33,757 nt of DNA from Ruminococcaceae bacterium UBA945 (lineage in GTDB: Bacteria > Bacillota > Clostridia > Oscillospirales > Acutalibacteraceae): NCBI GenBank assembly GCA_002293315.1, contig DBCZ01000084.1, positions 2,334-36,090 on the forward strand, read 5' to 3'. Position numbers and translations under genes: made by a program. Of the stretch, positions 14,008 through 21,808 are shown piece after piece. The notes below the pieces were generated by a model. That model had not been told where the DNA came from. It did not search any database and saw only the letters and a list, made by a program, of their open reading frames with translations. Every line of letters starts with the position of its first letter. Position 1 is the first letter of the stretch.

Positions 14008-14610
14008 ATGGATGCGTCGGTATTTTGGGATGTTATCGGAAACTATAACACCTTCACTTGGATATACCAATGTGTCATTGCGATATCGTTACTCATAAGC
14101 GCAGGTCTTGCAGTTCTCAAAAATAAAGCATGGCTTCTTAAAGCGGCACTTGGCGTTGGAAATATCTTTATAGGTGTCGTGTTCTTCCTCGTTTACGGAA
14201 CAGAGGCGATTCAGAAATATTTTGCCGCCCCGCTATTTTTGCTGACGGGACTCCTGCTTTTCCGTGAAGCGGTAATGTATAGGAATGTTAAGCTCGGGAA
14301 ACCAGGCGCAGTGCAGTGGATACTGCTGTTAATGTTTATTATCTACCCAATGGCATCTTTTTTGTTGGGTCATACTTTTCCACGTATTGTCACATACATT
14401 ATACCATGTCCTTTTATCAGCCTGAGCATTGCGGTTTACTCATGCTATGAACAAAAAAGTAAATTGATTTTGCTGCTCTTGACAATATGGGGCGTTACAG
14501 GCCTCAAAGCCTTTTTCGTAAACGCTTTTGAGGATATAATACTGCTGATATGCGGACTGTTTTGCCTATGGATACTGATAAGAACTATGCGAAGGCAACA
14601 TAGGGCATGA
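14008..14610 (+). CDS. Multi-pass membrane protein, DUF6064-like
   Basis: A 200-residue protein with about six hydrophobic helices (roughly 17-36, 45-66, 70-88, 103-122, 128-146, 153-195). The segment FPRIVTYIIPCPFISLSIAVY (residues about 125-145), preceded by YPMASFLLGH, resembles the 'YP..G...GH.YP..PTFGVPCPT' signature of DUF6064 proteins, and the N-terminal 'FW.V...YN...W..Q' pattern also fits. The family has no known function. GAAAGGGCGGA (13995-14004 region) provides the ribosome binding site. It sits alone between the ferredoxin terminator and trmN6. Codon use is visibly more AT-rich than the flanking genes, so it may be a later insertion into the housekeeping cluster. Family assignment is from pattern memory only. 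Confidence 0.6.
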   Translation: MDASVFWDVIGNYNTFTWIYQCVIAISLLISAGLAVLKNKAWLLKAALGVGNIFIGVVFFLVYGTEAIQKYFAAPLFLLTGLLLFREAVMYRNVKLGKPGAVQWILLLMFIIYPMASFLLGHTFPRIVTYIIPCPFISLSIAVYSCYEQKSKLILLLLTIWGVTGLKAFFVNAFEDIILLICGLFCLWILIRTMRRQHRA

Positions 14611-14674
14611 ACTTAAATGCCATATCCGCCGCATGTTTAACAAGGTTATCAATTTGTGTGGGAGGGAGGCTTGC

Positions 14675-15409
14675 ATGGCGACAGAAAAATGGGAAAGATT
14701 GAATAATGAACACGGCCTATATGTCACGAAGGAGCATGGCTTCTCGACTGACACGCTTCTGCTTGCCGATTTTTCCATGCCTAAAAAAGCGGAGATATGT
14801 GCCGATTTCGGCACGGGCGCCGGAGCGATTGCGTTCATCTGGAAAATGAGAGCCAACCCGAAAATGATTTACGGAATTGAGCTTCAGGAGAATGCTTTCA
14901 TGCTGGCGGCAAAATCTCTCGTAAGGAACGGCTTCGATGGGGTTGAGCTCATCCACGGCGACGTGCGCGAAAGGCCGCTGCCAAACGAAAGCTTGGATTT
15001 AATCGCCTGCAATCCGCCATATAAGGCTAAAACCGCAGGGCTGAAAAACCCGAGCGAAGCAAAGCGCCTTGCGCGCCACGAGGAGAGCCTCACGATTGAT
15101 GAGCTGGCGGAAGCGGCGGCATATGCCCTGAAATTCGGCGGCAGGCTTTGCCTTTGCCAGCGCCCGGAAAGGATGGCAGATGTGATTGTGGCACTGCGAA
15201 AGAACAGAATTGAGCCGAAGCGGCTGCGCCTTGTTCAGCAACGGGCCGGTTCAAAGCCTATGCTGGCTCTCATTGAGGGCAGAAAGGGCGGAGGGAGCGG
15301 GCTGGTCGCCGAACCGACGCTCATTATCGAGGACGAAAACGGCTATACCTCTGAAATGAAGGCCGTTTACGGCGATTACTATTTAGGAGACGGAAATGAA
15401 GGAGATTGA
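14675..15409 (+). CDS. trmN6: tRNA1(Val) (adenine37-N6)-methyltransferase-like protein (TrmN6/YabB family)
   Basis: A 244-residue class I SAM methyltransferase. Motif I is DFGTGAGAI (44-52), the acidic residue after the second strand is in YGIELQ, and the catalytic NPPY is at 113-116, the mark of N6-adenine methyltransferases. Family members methylate A37 of tRNA. The opening RLNNEHGLYVTKEHGFSTDTLLLADF is typical of the YabB/YfiC group. In B. subtilis yabB lies between yabA and rsmI, and here rsmI also follows directly, overlapping by 14 bases. The frame is open from 14633, but GGGAGGGAGG (14660-14669) selects ATG 14675. The target tRNA in this organism is inferred from the family. Confidence 0.87.
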   Translation: MATEKWERLNNEHGLYVTKEHGFSTDTLLLADFSMPKKAEICADFGTGAGAIAFIWKMRANPKMIYGIELQENAFMLAAKSLVRNGFDGVELIHGDVRERPLPNESLDLIACNPPYKAKTAGLKNPSEAKRLARHEESLTIDELAEAAAYALKFGGRLCLCQRPERMADVIVALRKNRIEPKRLRLVQQRAGSKPMLALIEGRKGGGSGLVAEPTLIIEDENGYTSEMKAVYGDYYLGDGNEGD

Positions 15410-16235
15410 AAACGCGCTCTATGTCGTCGGCACGCCTATCGGAAATCTGGAGGATTTCTCCCCGCGCGCAAGGGAGGTGCTTGCCTGCGTGGATTTCATC
15501 GCCGCCGAGGATACGCGCGTGACGATGAAACTGCTGAATAAATTCGACATCAAAAAACCGATGGTGAGCTTCTTTGAGCATAATAAATTCGAAAAGGGTG
15601 AGCAGATAACCGGGCGCATAAAGGGCGGCGAGAGCTGCGCGCTGGTCACTGACGCAGGCATGCCCGCAATTTCTGACCCGGGCGAGACGCTCGTCGCGGC
15701 CTGTGCAAGCGAGAACATAGCGGTCTATGTCGTGCCCGGCCCCACGGCGATGGCCTCGGCGCTGGCGATAAGTGGGCTGCCGACCGGTCGCTTCACGTTC
15801 GAGGGATTTTTGAGCATGAACAAGCGAAGTCGAGCGGAGCATCTTGCTTCTCTGCAAAATGAAAGCCGCACGATGATTTTCTATGAAGCCCCGCACAAGC
15901 TGAGGAAAACCCTGGCCGACATGAAGAAAACCTTCGGTGAAGAGAGAAGAATCTCGCTTTGCCGTGAGCTGACGAAGCTGCATGAGGAGGTCATACGCAA
16001 CACTCTCGGCGAAGCGGCGAGGATATACCGTGAGCGTGAGCCGAAGGGCGAATTTGTGCTGGTTATCGAGGGCAAGGCAGAGATGGCAGGCGAGAGTGAA
16101 ATCACACTTGAAGAGGCCGTGAGCTATGCGAAGGAGCTGATAAGCAGCGGGCTTTCAAAAAGCGACGCCGCAAAAGAGGCGGCGCAAATGAGCGGGCAAA
16201 AGAAAGGCGATATATATAAATTACTGTTGGAATGA
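15396..16235 (+). CDS. rsmI: 16S rRNA (cytidine1402-2'-O)-methyltransferase
   Basis: A 279-residue tetrapyrrole-methylase-fold protein. Diagnostic segments are VVGTPIGNLEDFSPRA (near the start), AAEDTRVTMKLLNKF, LVTDAGMPAISDPG (the SAM-binding DAGxPxISDPG), VVPGPTAMASALAISGL and FEGFL. RsmI 2'-O-methylates C1402 of 16S rRNA in the decoding centre, with RsmH acting on the same base. The ATG lies inside the end of trmN6 (14-base overlap), and TTAGGAGACGG just upstream gives the ribosome binding site. The C-terminal part (about 235-279) has the helical KELISSGLSKSDAAKEAAQ segment normal for the family. Length is complete. It closes the conserved replication/translation cluster. Confidence 0.94.
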   Translation: MKEIENALYVVGTPIGNLEDFSPRAREVLACVDFIAAEDTRVTMKLLNKFDIKKPMVSFFEHNKFEKGEQITGRIKGGESCALVTDAGMPAISDPGETLVAACASENIAVYVVPGPTAMASALAISGLPTGRFTFEGFLSMNKRSRAEHLASLQNESRTMIFYEAPHKLRKTLADMKKTFGEERRISLCRELTKLHEEVIRNTLGEAARIYREREPKGEFVLVIEGKAEMAGESEITLEEAVSYAKELISSGLSKSDAAKEAAQMSGQKKGDIYKLLLE

Positions 16236-16288
16236 CGGAACATAGATGTTACATTTTTTGAGGGAGCATATTCAGGAGAATAATTAAC

Positions 16289-16822
16289 ATGAATGAGTTG
16301 CCTGTAAGAAAGAAAATGAGGCTTAATGATTACAATTATAGTCAAGAGGGTGTATTCTTTATTACAGTATGTGTAAAAGACAAGCATGAGATATTAGGAA
16401 AAACAGTAGGGAGCGACGACCCCGGCGCTCCGTCAAGCGACGACCCCGGCGCTCCGTCAAGCGACGACCCCGGCGCTCCTTACATGAAGTTGTCTGCATA
16501 TGGGAATATCGTCAAGAAGTACGTTGAAGAAATCGAAAAGCACTATCCTATTTCAATAGATAAATACATAATAATGCCAAACCATGTGCATATGCTTATT
16601 GCTGTGCTGAACGGCGCGCCGAGGTCGTCGTGCCCTACAATGATAATTCCAAGAATCGTCGCTACCTTGAAGAAAGTGACAAATAGAGAAATAGGTTTTA
16701 ATATATGGCAAACCTCATACTATGACCACGTTATTCGCAATAATGCTGATTATCAGCGCGTATGGTTGTATATAGATGAAAATCCGGTAAAATGGAAAGA
16801 AGATAAATATTTCCTGACATAA
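16289..16822 (+). CDS. Y1 (HUH) transposase of the IS200/REP-associated type, with in-frame repeat
   Basis: A 177-residue HUH single-strand transposase of the RAYT/IS200-like group. Opening segment RLNDYNYSQEGVFFITVCVKDK (11-32); HUH motif MPNHVHM (His99, His101); presumed catalytic Tyr144 or Tyr145 in WQTSYYDHVIRN; end segment YIDENPVKWKEDKYF. Residues 42-64 are an insertion of an eight-residue unit (SDDPGAPS) repeated three times, and residues 109-116 (GAPRSSCP) come from an inverted version of the same DNA. Both sit in loops, so the enzyme may still be active. Such proteins cut and join REP-type palindromes. AGGAG (16274-16278) is the ribosome binding site. It lies between rsmI and pyk on the same strand; I could not define terminal element ends. 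Confidence 0.87.
   Translation: MNELPVRKKMRLNDYNYSQEGVFFITVCVKDKHEILGKTVGSDDPGAPSSDDPGAPSSDDPGAPYMKLSAYGNIVKKYVEEIEKHYPISIDKYIIMPNHVHMLIAVLNGAPRSSCPTMIIPRIVATLKKVTNREIGFNIWQTSYYDHVIRNNADYQRVWLYIDENPVKWKEDKYFLT
16412..16480 (+). repeat. 24-bp in-frame tandem repeat, 2.9 copies
   Basis: Unit AGCGACGACCCCGGCGCTCC followed by GTCA, at 16412-16435 and 16436-16459, with a third copy (16460-16480) ending after 21 bases. It is much more GC-rich than the AT-rich transposase gene around it. The part CGACGACCCCGGCGC recurs inverted at 16616-16630 with 14 of 15 matches, so the two sites could pair. Confidence 0.9.
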
Positions 16823-16861
16823 TAGCATATAATAAGAATTCAAAAAAGGGAAGTGAGAAGT

Positions 16862-18607
16862 ATGATTAGAAAAACCAAGATTATCTGCACGCTGGGGCCT
16901 TCAACGGACGACGAGAGAGTGCTGCGCGAGATTATGCTCAAGGGCATGAACGGCGCGCGCTTCAATTTCTCTCATGCCACGCATGAAGACGCGCGGAAAA
17001 AGATGGATATGGTGGTTCGGCTGAGAGAAGAGCTGAACCTGCCAATCCCCACGATTCTCGACACAAAAGGGCCGGAGATTAGGCTTAAGACGTTCAAGGA
17101 GGGTAAGGTGACCCTGCAGGCCGGCGACGCGTTTGTCCTCACCACGCGTGAGGTTGAGGGCGATGTGAATCGGGTTTCGATAACATATGATGAGCTTCCG
17201 AATGATTTGAAGACGGGCGCGTCGGTGCTTATCGACGACGGGCTTATCGAGCTGCAGGTTATGCAGATAAACGGGCCTGACATCATTTGCGAGATAATTG
17301 ACGGCGGCGAGGTTTCGAACCATAAGGGCGTGAATGTGCCCGGCACAAGGCTTTCCATGCCGTTCATAAGTGACCGCGACAGGGCCGACATCATCTTCGG
17401 CATAGAGGCGGGCTTCGATTTTATCGCCGCTTCGTTCACACGCAGCGCAGAGGATATTCTCGCGATAAGAAGCATACTTAAAGAGCATAACTGCCACACG
17501 ATAAATATCATCGCCAAAATCGAAAATATGGAGGGCGTGGATAACATAGACGAAATCCTGCGTGTGGCGGACGGCATAATGGTTGCCAGAGGAGACATGG
17601 GTGTTGAGATTCCGCTGGAGGACGTCCCCGTTTTGCAAAAGAGGCTCATACACAAGGCGTATCAAGCGGGTAAGCAGGTTATCACGGCGACGCAGATGCT
17701 GGATTCCATGATGAAAAATCCGCGTCCGACAAGGGCGGAAGCCACTGACGTGGCCAATGCCATATACGACGGCACAAGCTGCATCATGCTTTCCGGCGAG
17801 ACGGCGGCGGGGAAATATCCTGTTGAGGCGGTTGAGACAATGGTGCGCATAGCCGAAAAAGCAGAAAGCGACATAAATTATGTCCGTCGTTTCAACAACA
17901 GAGATAACAGCGACATCGCATTTGACGTTACGAATGCAATATCACATGCCACCTGCACAACGGCGCACGACCTCGGTGCCTCGGCGATTATCACGGTGAC
18001 GAAGTCCGGCATAACAGCAAGGCAGATTTCGAAATTCCGCCCGAACAGCCCGATTGTCGGCTGCACGACGGAGGAAAATGTCTGCCGCCAGCTTAATCTT
18101 TCATGGAATGTCGTCCCAATTGTGATAGAAGAGGAAACCGATACGGACGCTCTGTTTGATGCGGCGGTTCATGCAGCCGAGAAAACAGGCGTAGCCAAAA
18201 GCGGTGACATCGTTGTCATCACGGCGGGAATGCCGCTGGGCATAACGGGCACAACAAACATGATGAAGGTTCATCTGGTCGGCAATGTGCTGCTGACAGG
18301 CGTGGGCATAACTGAAAAAAGCGTCTCGGCAAGGCTTTGCGTTTGCAGTGTTCCCGGTGAACTTGCAAAGAGCTTCCGTGACGGCGACATCATTGTAATC
18401 CCCGAGACAAGCAATGAAATTGTGGATTATATGCGGCGTTCATCGGGCATAATAACAGAGATGGCAGGCACGAACACGCATGCCGCAATCGTCGGGCTGG
18501 CGATGGATATACCCGTCATCACGGGCGCGAAGAACGCCACAGGCATTCTAAAAAGCGGCGCCGTGGTGACGCTGGACGCAAAGACAGGCTACGTTTCGAG
18601 CTGCTGA
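16862..18607 (+). CDS. pyk: Pyruvate kinase with C-terminal PEP-utiliser-like domain
   Basis: A 581-residue glycolytic enzyme that converts phosphoenolpyruvate and ADP to pyruvate and ATP. The start MIRKTKIICTLGPSTDDE, the LDTKGPEIRL segment, the KIENMEGVDNIDEI and VARGDMGVEIP motifs, and the TATQMLDSM...PTRAEATDVANAI signature are all present. About 100 extra residues at the end (GDIIVIPETSNEI...EMAGTNTHAAIVGLAMDIPVI) form a mobile phosphohistidine-type domain as in Geobacillus-type pyruvate kinases; its H-A-A-I keeps the histidine of the PPDK/enzyme I family. The frame is open from GTG 16853, but GGGAAG upstream of ATG 16862 suits the family start. A TATAAT at 16828-16833 could belong to a promoter, but I see no good -35 element. 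It is followed by a strong terminator. Confidence 0.95.
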   Translation: MIRKTKIICTLGPSTDDERVLREIMLKGMNGARFNFSHATHEDARKKMDMVVRLREELNLPIPTILDTKGPEIRLKTFKEGKVTLQAGDAFVLTTREVEGDVNRVSITYDELPNDLKTGASVLIDDGLIELQVMQINGPDIICEIIDGGEVSNHKGVNVPGTRLSMPFISDRDRADIIFGIEAGFDFIAASFTRSAEDILAIRSILKEHNCHTINIIAKIENMEGVDNIDEILRVADGIMVARGDMGVEIPLEDVPVLQKRLIHKAYQAGKQVITATQMLDSMMKNPRPTRAEATDVANAIYDGTSCIMLSGETAAGKYPVEAVETMVRIAEKAESDINYVRRFNNRDNSDIAFDVTNAISHATCTTAHDLGASAIITVTKSGITARQISKFRPNSPIVGCTTEENVCRQLNLSWNVVPIVIEEETDTDALFDAAVHAAEKTGVAKSGDIVVITAGMPLGITGTTNMMKVHLVGNVLLTGVGITEKSVSARLCVCSVPGELAKSFRDGDIIVIPETSNEIVDYMRRSSGIITEMAGTNTHAAIVGLAMDIPVITGAKNATGILKSGAVVTLDAKTGYVSSC

Positions 18608-18616
18608 TTAAAAGAG

Positions 18617-18646
18617 AAAAAGCTCTCCGCTTAAGGAGAGCTTTTT
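18617..18646. terminator. Bidirectional terminator between pyk and lacZ
   Basis: AAAAGCTCTCC pairs with GGAGAGCTTTT around GCTTAA (11 bp). T-runs follow on both strands (plus CTTTTTAA; minus CTTTTTCTCTTT), so it can stop both convergent genes. Confidence 0.88.
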
Positions 18647-18657
18647 AATGCCGCCGG

Positions 18658-21645
18658 CTAAATCTTTTCGGGAGAGAGCAAAAGCTTCCACGAGAATTTC
18701 TCTTCGTTGAAGCGGTATTTCTCCATAAGCGCAGGCCCGCAGCTGTTTGAGCCTATTCCGCTCATCTTGTAATCGAGGCACAGCACGGTGCAGCCGGATT
18801 TCTCAAGCTCGTAATTAGGCACCTTTGATGAAAGCTCCTCCTGTGTGTATTCCGAAGCGTTGAAGCTGAAGAAGCCGTCTGCCGTTGCCGTGAGAGAAGA
18901 GGCAGAGCCGGCAAGCCTTACATAACGGCAGCCCCAGTGCGAGGAATTCTCCTGCGGCTTGATATAATCTTCAAACATATCTGAAACATTTTCATCAAAC
19001 ACGCCGAGATAAGACGCGCGGTGTTTGTCGATATAGCTTTCATACGGGCCGTAGCCCAGATATTCAGCGCTGTTGAAGGCCTTCGGCATAAAGAGCCGCA
19101 CGCCGAAGCGCGGCAGATACGGGAAAGCCATGTCTTTCGTAGCTTTTACGCTCATAAGGATTTTGCCCTCGCCGTCAATTTCAAAGCTTGCGGAAACATC
19201 AAGGAACTTCTTCATGTAAACTGCCGCAATACCGAGCTTAGCGGAAATCAGGATATTTCCTGCTTTGCTCTTTGAAAGCTTCGCCGAATAAACCTTAACC
19301 GTTTTGCGGTCATAGCCGAACTTCTCCCATTCGGCGCGGATATTACGGTCATTATCCGTCGGCGCGCGGTAGATGTTCCAGTCCATCGGGGCGGTTATGA
19401 GCGGCACATTTGCATGAACAAGCTCACTGAAAAGCCCTGTTTGCTTATCGAAAACATAGCGGAAGCCCGCTGTTTCAACGGTGATATACCTATTGCCATC
19501 TTGAGTTTTGAATTTCCCTCTTTTCATCTTGGGGAATTCATTTCTGCGCTCGCTTATTATCAGCTCGTCAAAGCCGAAATCAAAGCCCTTTTTATAGAAC
19601 TCCGTGTCATCCTTTGCGGTGTAATGAATTATAAAGGTCACGTCCCCGCCGCCGGGCAGAGCCGGCAGAGCATAGCGGAAGGTCTTGTGCGGGCGGATAT
19701 TCACGTCGTCGATTTTGCCCGAATACATGGCCTCGCCATCGACTAATATCTCATAGCTCATGTCAAGAATATCCGCGCTTGAGGTGAAATCAAGCGTGTT
19801 GCGCAAGGTGACGGCTTTCTTGGATTTATCAAGCTTGGCTCTTATCGGGCGCAGGCAGTTCTTATATTCAAGCAGGCCGGTGTGCGGGGTTCTGTCAGGG
19901 TAGACGAGCCCGTCCATGCAGAAGTTGCCGTCATGCGGGAATTCGCCAAAATCTCCGCCATATCGGTAGATTGCCTTTCCGTCAGGCGTTGTGCCGCCGA
20001 AAACGGCGTGGTCACACCACTCCCATGCGAAGCCGCCGCAGAAGCCGTCATATTTATAAATAAGCTCCATATAGTCTTCGATGTCGCCCGGGCCGTTGCC
20101 CATTGCATGAATATATTCGCAGAGAATAAACGGGCGCGTGTTCGATTTATCGGCGAAATACGCGTCAATCGTCTCCGTAGGGGGATACATTCTACTGTAT
20201 AAATCCAGCGGAGAGGTATCGGGGCTTTTGCCCTCAAGGGTGTAATGCTCGCTCTCATAATGCACGAGGCGCGAGGAATCATATGCCTTCACCCACCTTG
20301 CGGCCTTGACGAAATTCTCGCCGTAGCCGCTCTCATTGCCGAGCGACCATATTATAACCGCGGGGTTATTCTTATCGCGTATCACGCTTCGCTGTATTCT
20401 ATCGAGGATAGACTTCTCATACATCGGGTCTTCCGCGAGCACCGCATAGGTTTTCCAGTCGTCTGTGCCAAGGTATGAGACTACTCCGTGCATTTCCAAA
20501 TCCGCCTCGGCTATCGCGTAAAAGCCCAGCTCGTTGCACATTTGCAAGAACCAAGGCGCGTTGGGATAATGGCTTGTGCGTATGGCGTTGATATTGTGCC
20601 GCTTCATCAGCAGCATATCATTATATGCCTGCTCCATGCTGATTGTGTACCCCGTGACGGAATCGCTGTCGTGGCGGTTCACCCCCTTGAATTTGACGTT
20701 CATGCCGTTAATCAGCACCACGCCGTCTTTAACTTCAACCTTTCTTATACCTACGTCCTGCATGATAAATTCGCCGTTTGTCTCTAGCAAAAGCCCGTAG
20801 AGAACCGGGTTCTCCGCATTCCAGAGAATCGGCTTCTTCACCTTGAATTTGAGCTGCTCAGTGCCGCTCGCCTCGGCAAGAACCTCACCGTCCGGCGAAA
20901 TCAACCTCGCATTCGTCTTTGCGCTGCCGGATATATCGAGTGAAACGCTGATTTCCGCAGTCTTGAGCTTGGCATCAAGCTCGGTTTTAACGAAGAAGTC
21001 ACGCAAAAAGCTCTTCGGGCGCCGCAGGATATACACGTCACGGAAAATCCCGCTCATGCGCAGCTTATCCTGATCCTCGCAATAGCTGCCGTCACACCAT
21101 TTTAGCACCAGCACGGCGATGGAATTGTCACCCTTTTTAAGATAATCCGTTATTTCAAATTCGGAGGTCGAATGCGAAACCTGGCTGTATCCCGCGAACT
21201 CGCCGTTTATCCAGAGATAGAAGCAGGAATCAACGCCCTCAAAGTTGAGGAAGCTTCTTAAGGCCAAATCCTCGGCATCGGCTTCGATGTGACGCACATA
21301 TAACCCCGCGGGGTTCTCATCCGGCACATAGGGAGGGTCATATGGAAACGGGAAGCGCACATTGGTGTATTGATGCCTGTCATAGCCGTGGTTTTGCCAG
21401 CAGGACGGCACGGGAATACTGCCCATGCTATCCTCGTCATATGCGAGAAAATCGCCGTCTTCGCCCAAAGCCTCAGTAAATGAGCCGAAAAACTTAAACG
21501 CCCAATCCCCGTTTAACAAGAGAACGCTGTCGCTTTCACCCGTTACGGCCTCAAGCTCCGTCATGGCGGGGATATAGTAGCTTCTGTTCGGAGCTGTGCC
21601 CACATGCAGAATCTCAGGGTTCTCATGCAATTTTTCAAATGCCAT
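18658..21645 (-). CDS. lacZ: Beta-galactosidase, glycoside hydrolase family 2 (LacZ type)
   Basis: A 995-residue GH2 enzyme with the long LacZ architecture: sugar-binding jelly roll (about 30-210, with SCWQNHGYDRHQYTN), immunoglobulin-like domain, TIM barrel (about 310-600), a second immunoglobulin-like domain and the C-terminal small-chain domain (about 720-990). The acid/base is Glu438 in WSLGNESGYG and the nucleophile is Glu510 in ILCEYIHAMGNGPGD; RTSHYPNAPWF is also present. It has no signal peptide, so it hydrolyses beta-galactosides such as lactose in the cytoplasm. AAAGAGGA precedes the ATG. No transporter or regulator lies next to it; the divergent neighbour is a glycosyltransferase. 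It ends at a terminator shared with pyk. Confidence 0.95.
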   Translation of the reverse strand: MAFEKLHENPEILHVGTAPNRSYYIPAMTELEAVTGESDSVLLLNGDWAFKFFGSFTEALGEDGDFLAYDEDSMGSIPVPSCWQNHGYDRHQYTNVRFPFPYDPPYVPDENPAGLYVRHIEADAEDLALRSFLNFEGVDSCFYLWINGEFAGYSQVSHSTSEFEITDYLKKGDNSIAVLVLKWCDGSYCEDQDKLRMSGIFRDVYILRRPKSFLRDFFVKTELDAKLKTAEISVSLDISGSAKTNARLISPDGEVLAEASGTEQLKFKVKKPILWNAENPVLYGLLLETNGEFIMQDVGIRKVEVKDGVVLINGMNVKFKGVNRHDSDSVTGYTISMEQAYNDMLLMKRHNINAIRTSHYPNAPWFLQMCNELGFYAIAEADLEMHGVVSYLGTDDWKTYAVLAEDPMYEKSILDRIQRSVIRDKNNPAVIIWSLGNESGYGENFVKAARWVKAYDSSRLVHYESEHYTLEGKSPDTSPLDLYSRMYPPTETIDAYFADKSNTRPFILCEYIHAMGNGPGDIEDYMELIYKYDGFCGGFAWEWCDHAVFGGTTPDGKAIYRYGGDFGEFPHDGNFCMDGLVYPDRTPHTGLLEYKNCLRPIRAKLDKSKKAVTLRNTLDFTSSADILDMSYEILVDGEAMYSGKIDDVNIRPHKTFRYALPALPGGGDVTFIIHYTAKDDTEFYKKGFDFGFDELIISERRNEFPKMKRGKFKTQDGNRYITVETAGFRYVFDKQTGLFSELVHANVPLITAPMDWNIYRAPTDNDRNIRAEWEKFGYDRKTVKVYSAKLSKSKAGNILISAKLGIAAVYMKKFLDVSASFEIDGEGKILMSVKATKDMAFPYLPRFGVRLFMPKAFNSAEYLGYGPYESYIDKHRASYLGVFDENVSDMFEDYIKPQENSSHWGCRYVRLAGSASSLTATADGFFSFNASEYTQEELSSKVPNYELEKSGCTVLCLDYKMSGIGSNSCGPALMEKYRFNEEKFSWKLLLSPEKI

Positions 21646-21692
21646 TTCATTTTCCTCTTTTCATGATTTGCTTTACAAAAATTCAATAAAAG

Positions 21693-21721
21693 TTGACCTT
21701 TTGCCAAACTGTCTATATACT
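21693..21721 (+). promoter_or_regulatory. Promoter of the glycosyltransferase operon
   Basis: TTGACC (21693-21698), 17-base spacer, TATACT (21716-21721), with a predicted start near 21728. The leader is about 80 bases and crosses the putative lacZ promoter. Confidence 0.65.
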
Positions 21722-21726
21722 TAAAA

Positions 21727-21755
21727 AGGTTACCGCAAGAGAGGAGAATAGTCAA
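21727..21755 (-). promoter_or_regulatory. Possible lacZ promoter
   Basis: Minus strand TTGACT (21750-21755), 17-base spacer, TAACCT (21727-21732). The -10 is weak (half of consensus). It faces the plus-strand promoter, so the two transcription units would run through each other's control regions. Confidence 0.4.
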
Positions 21756-21808
21756 GGATAATTCACTTTTTTGCCGTCACTTCACAAATAATTCTTCATG
21801 GAGAGCGT

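Noticed and set aside
16412..16480. Possible CRISPR repeat
   Set aside because: The units are directly adjacent without spacers, lie inside a coding frame, and no cas genes are present.
16828..16833. TATAAT upstream of pyk as a promoter
   Set aside because: No acceptable -35 element at 15-19 bases; it is only mentioned under pyk.
16236..16861. Complete insertion sequence with defined ends around the Y1 transposase
   Set aside because: I saw no convincing terminal palindromes or flanking target sequence; RAYT-type genes often lack them.
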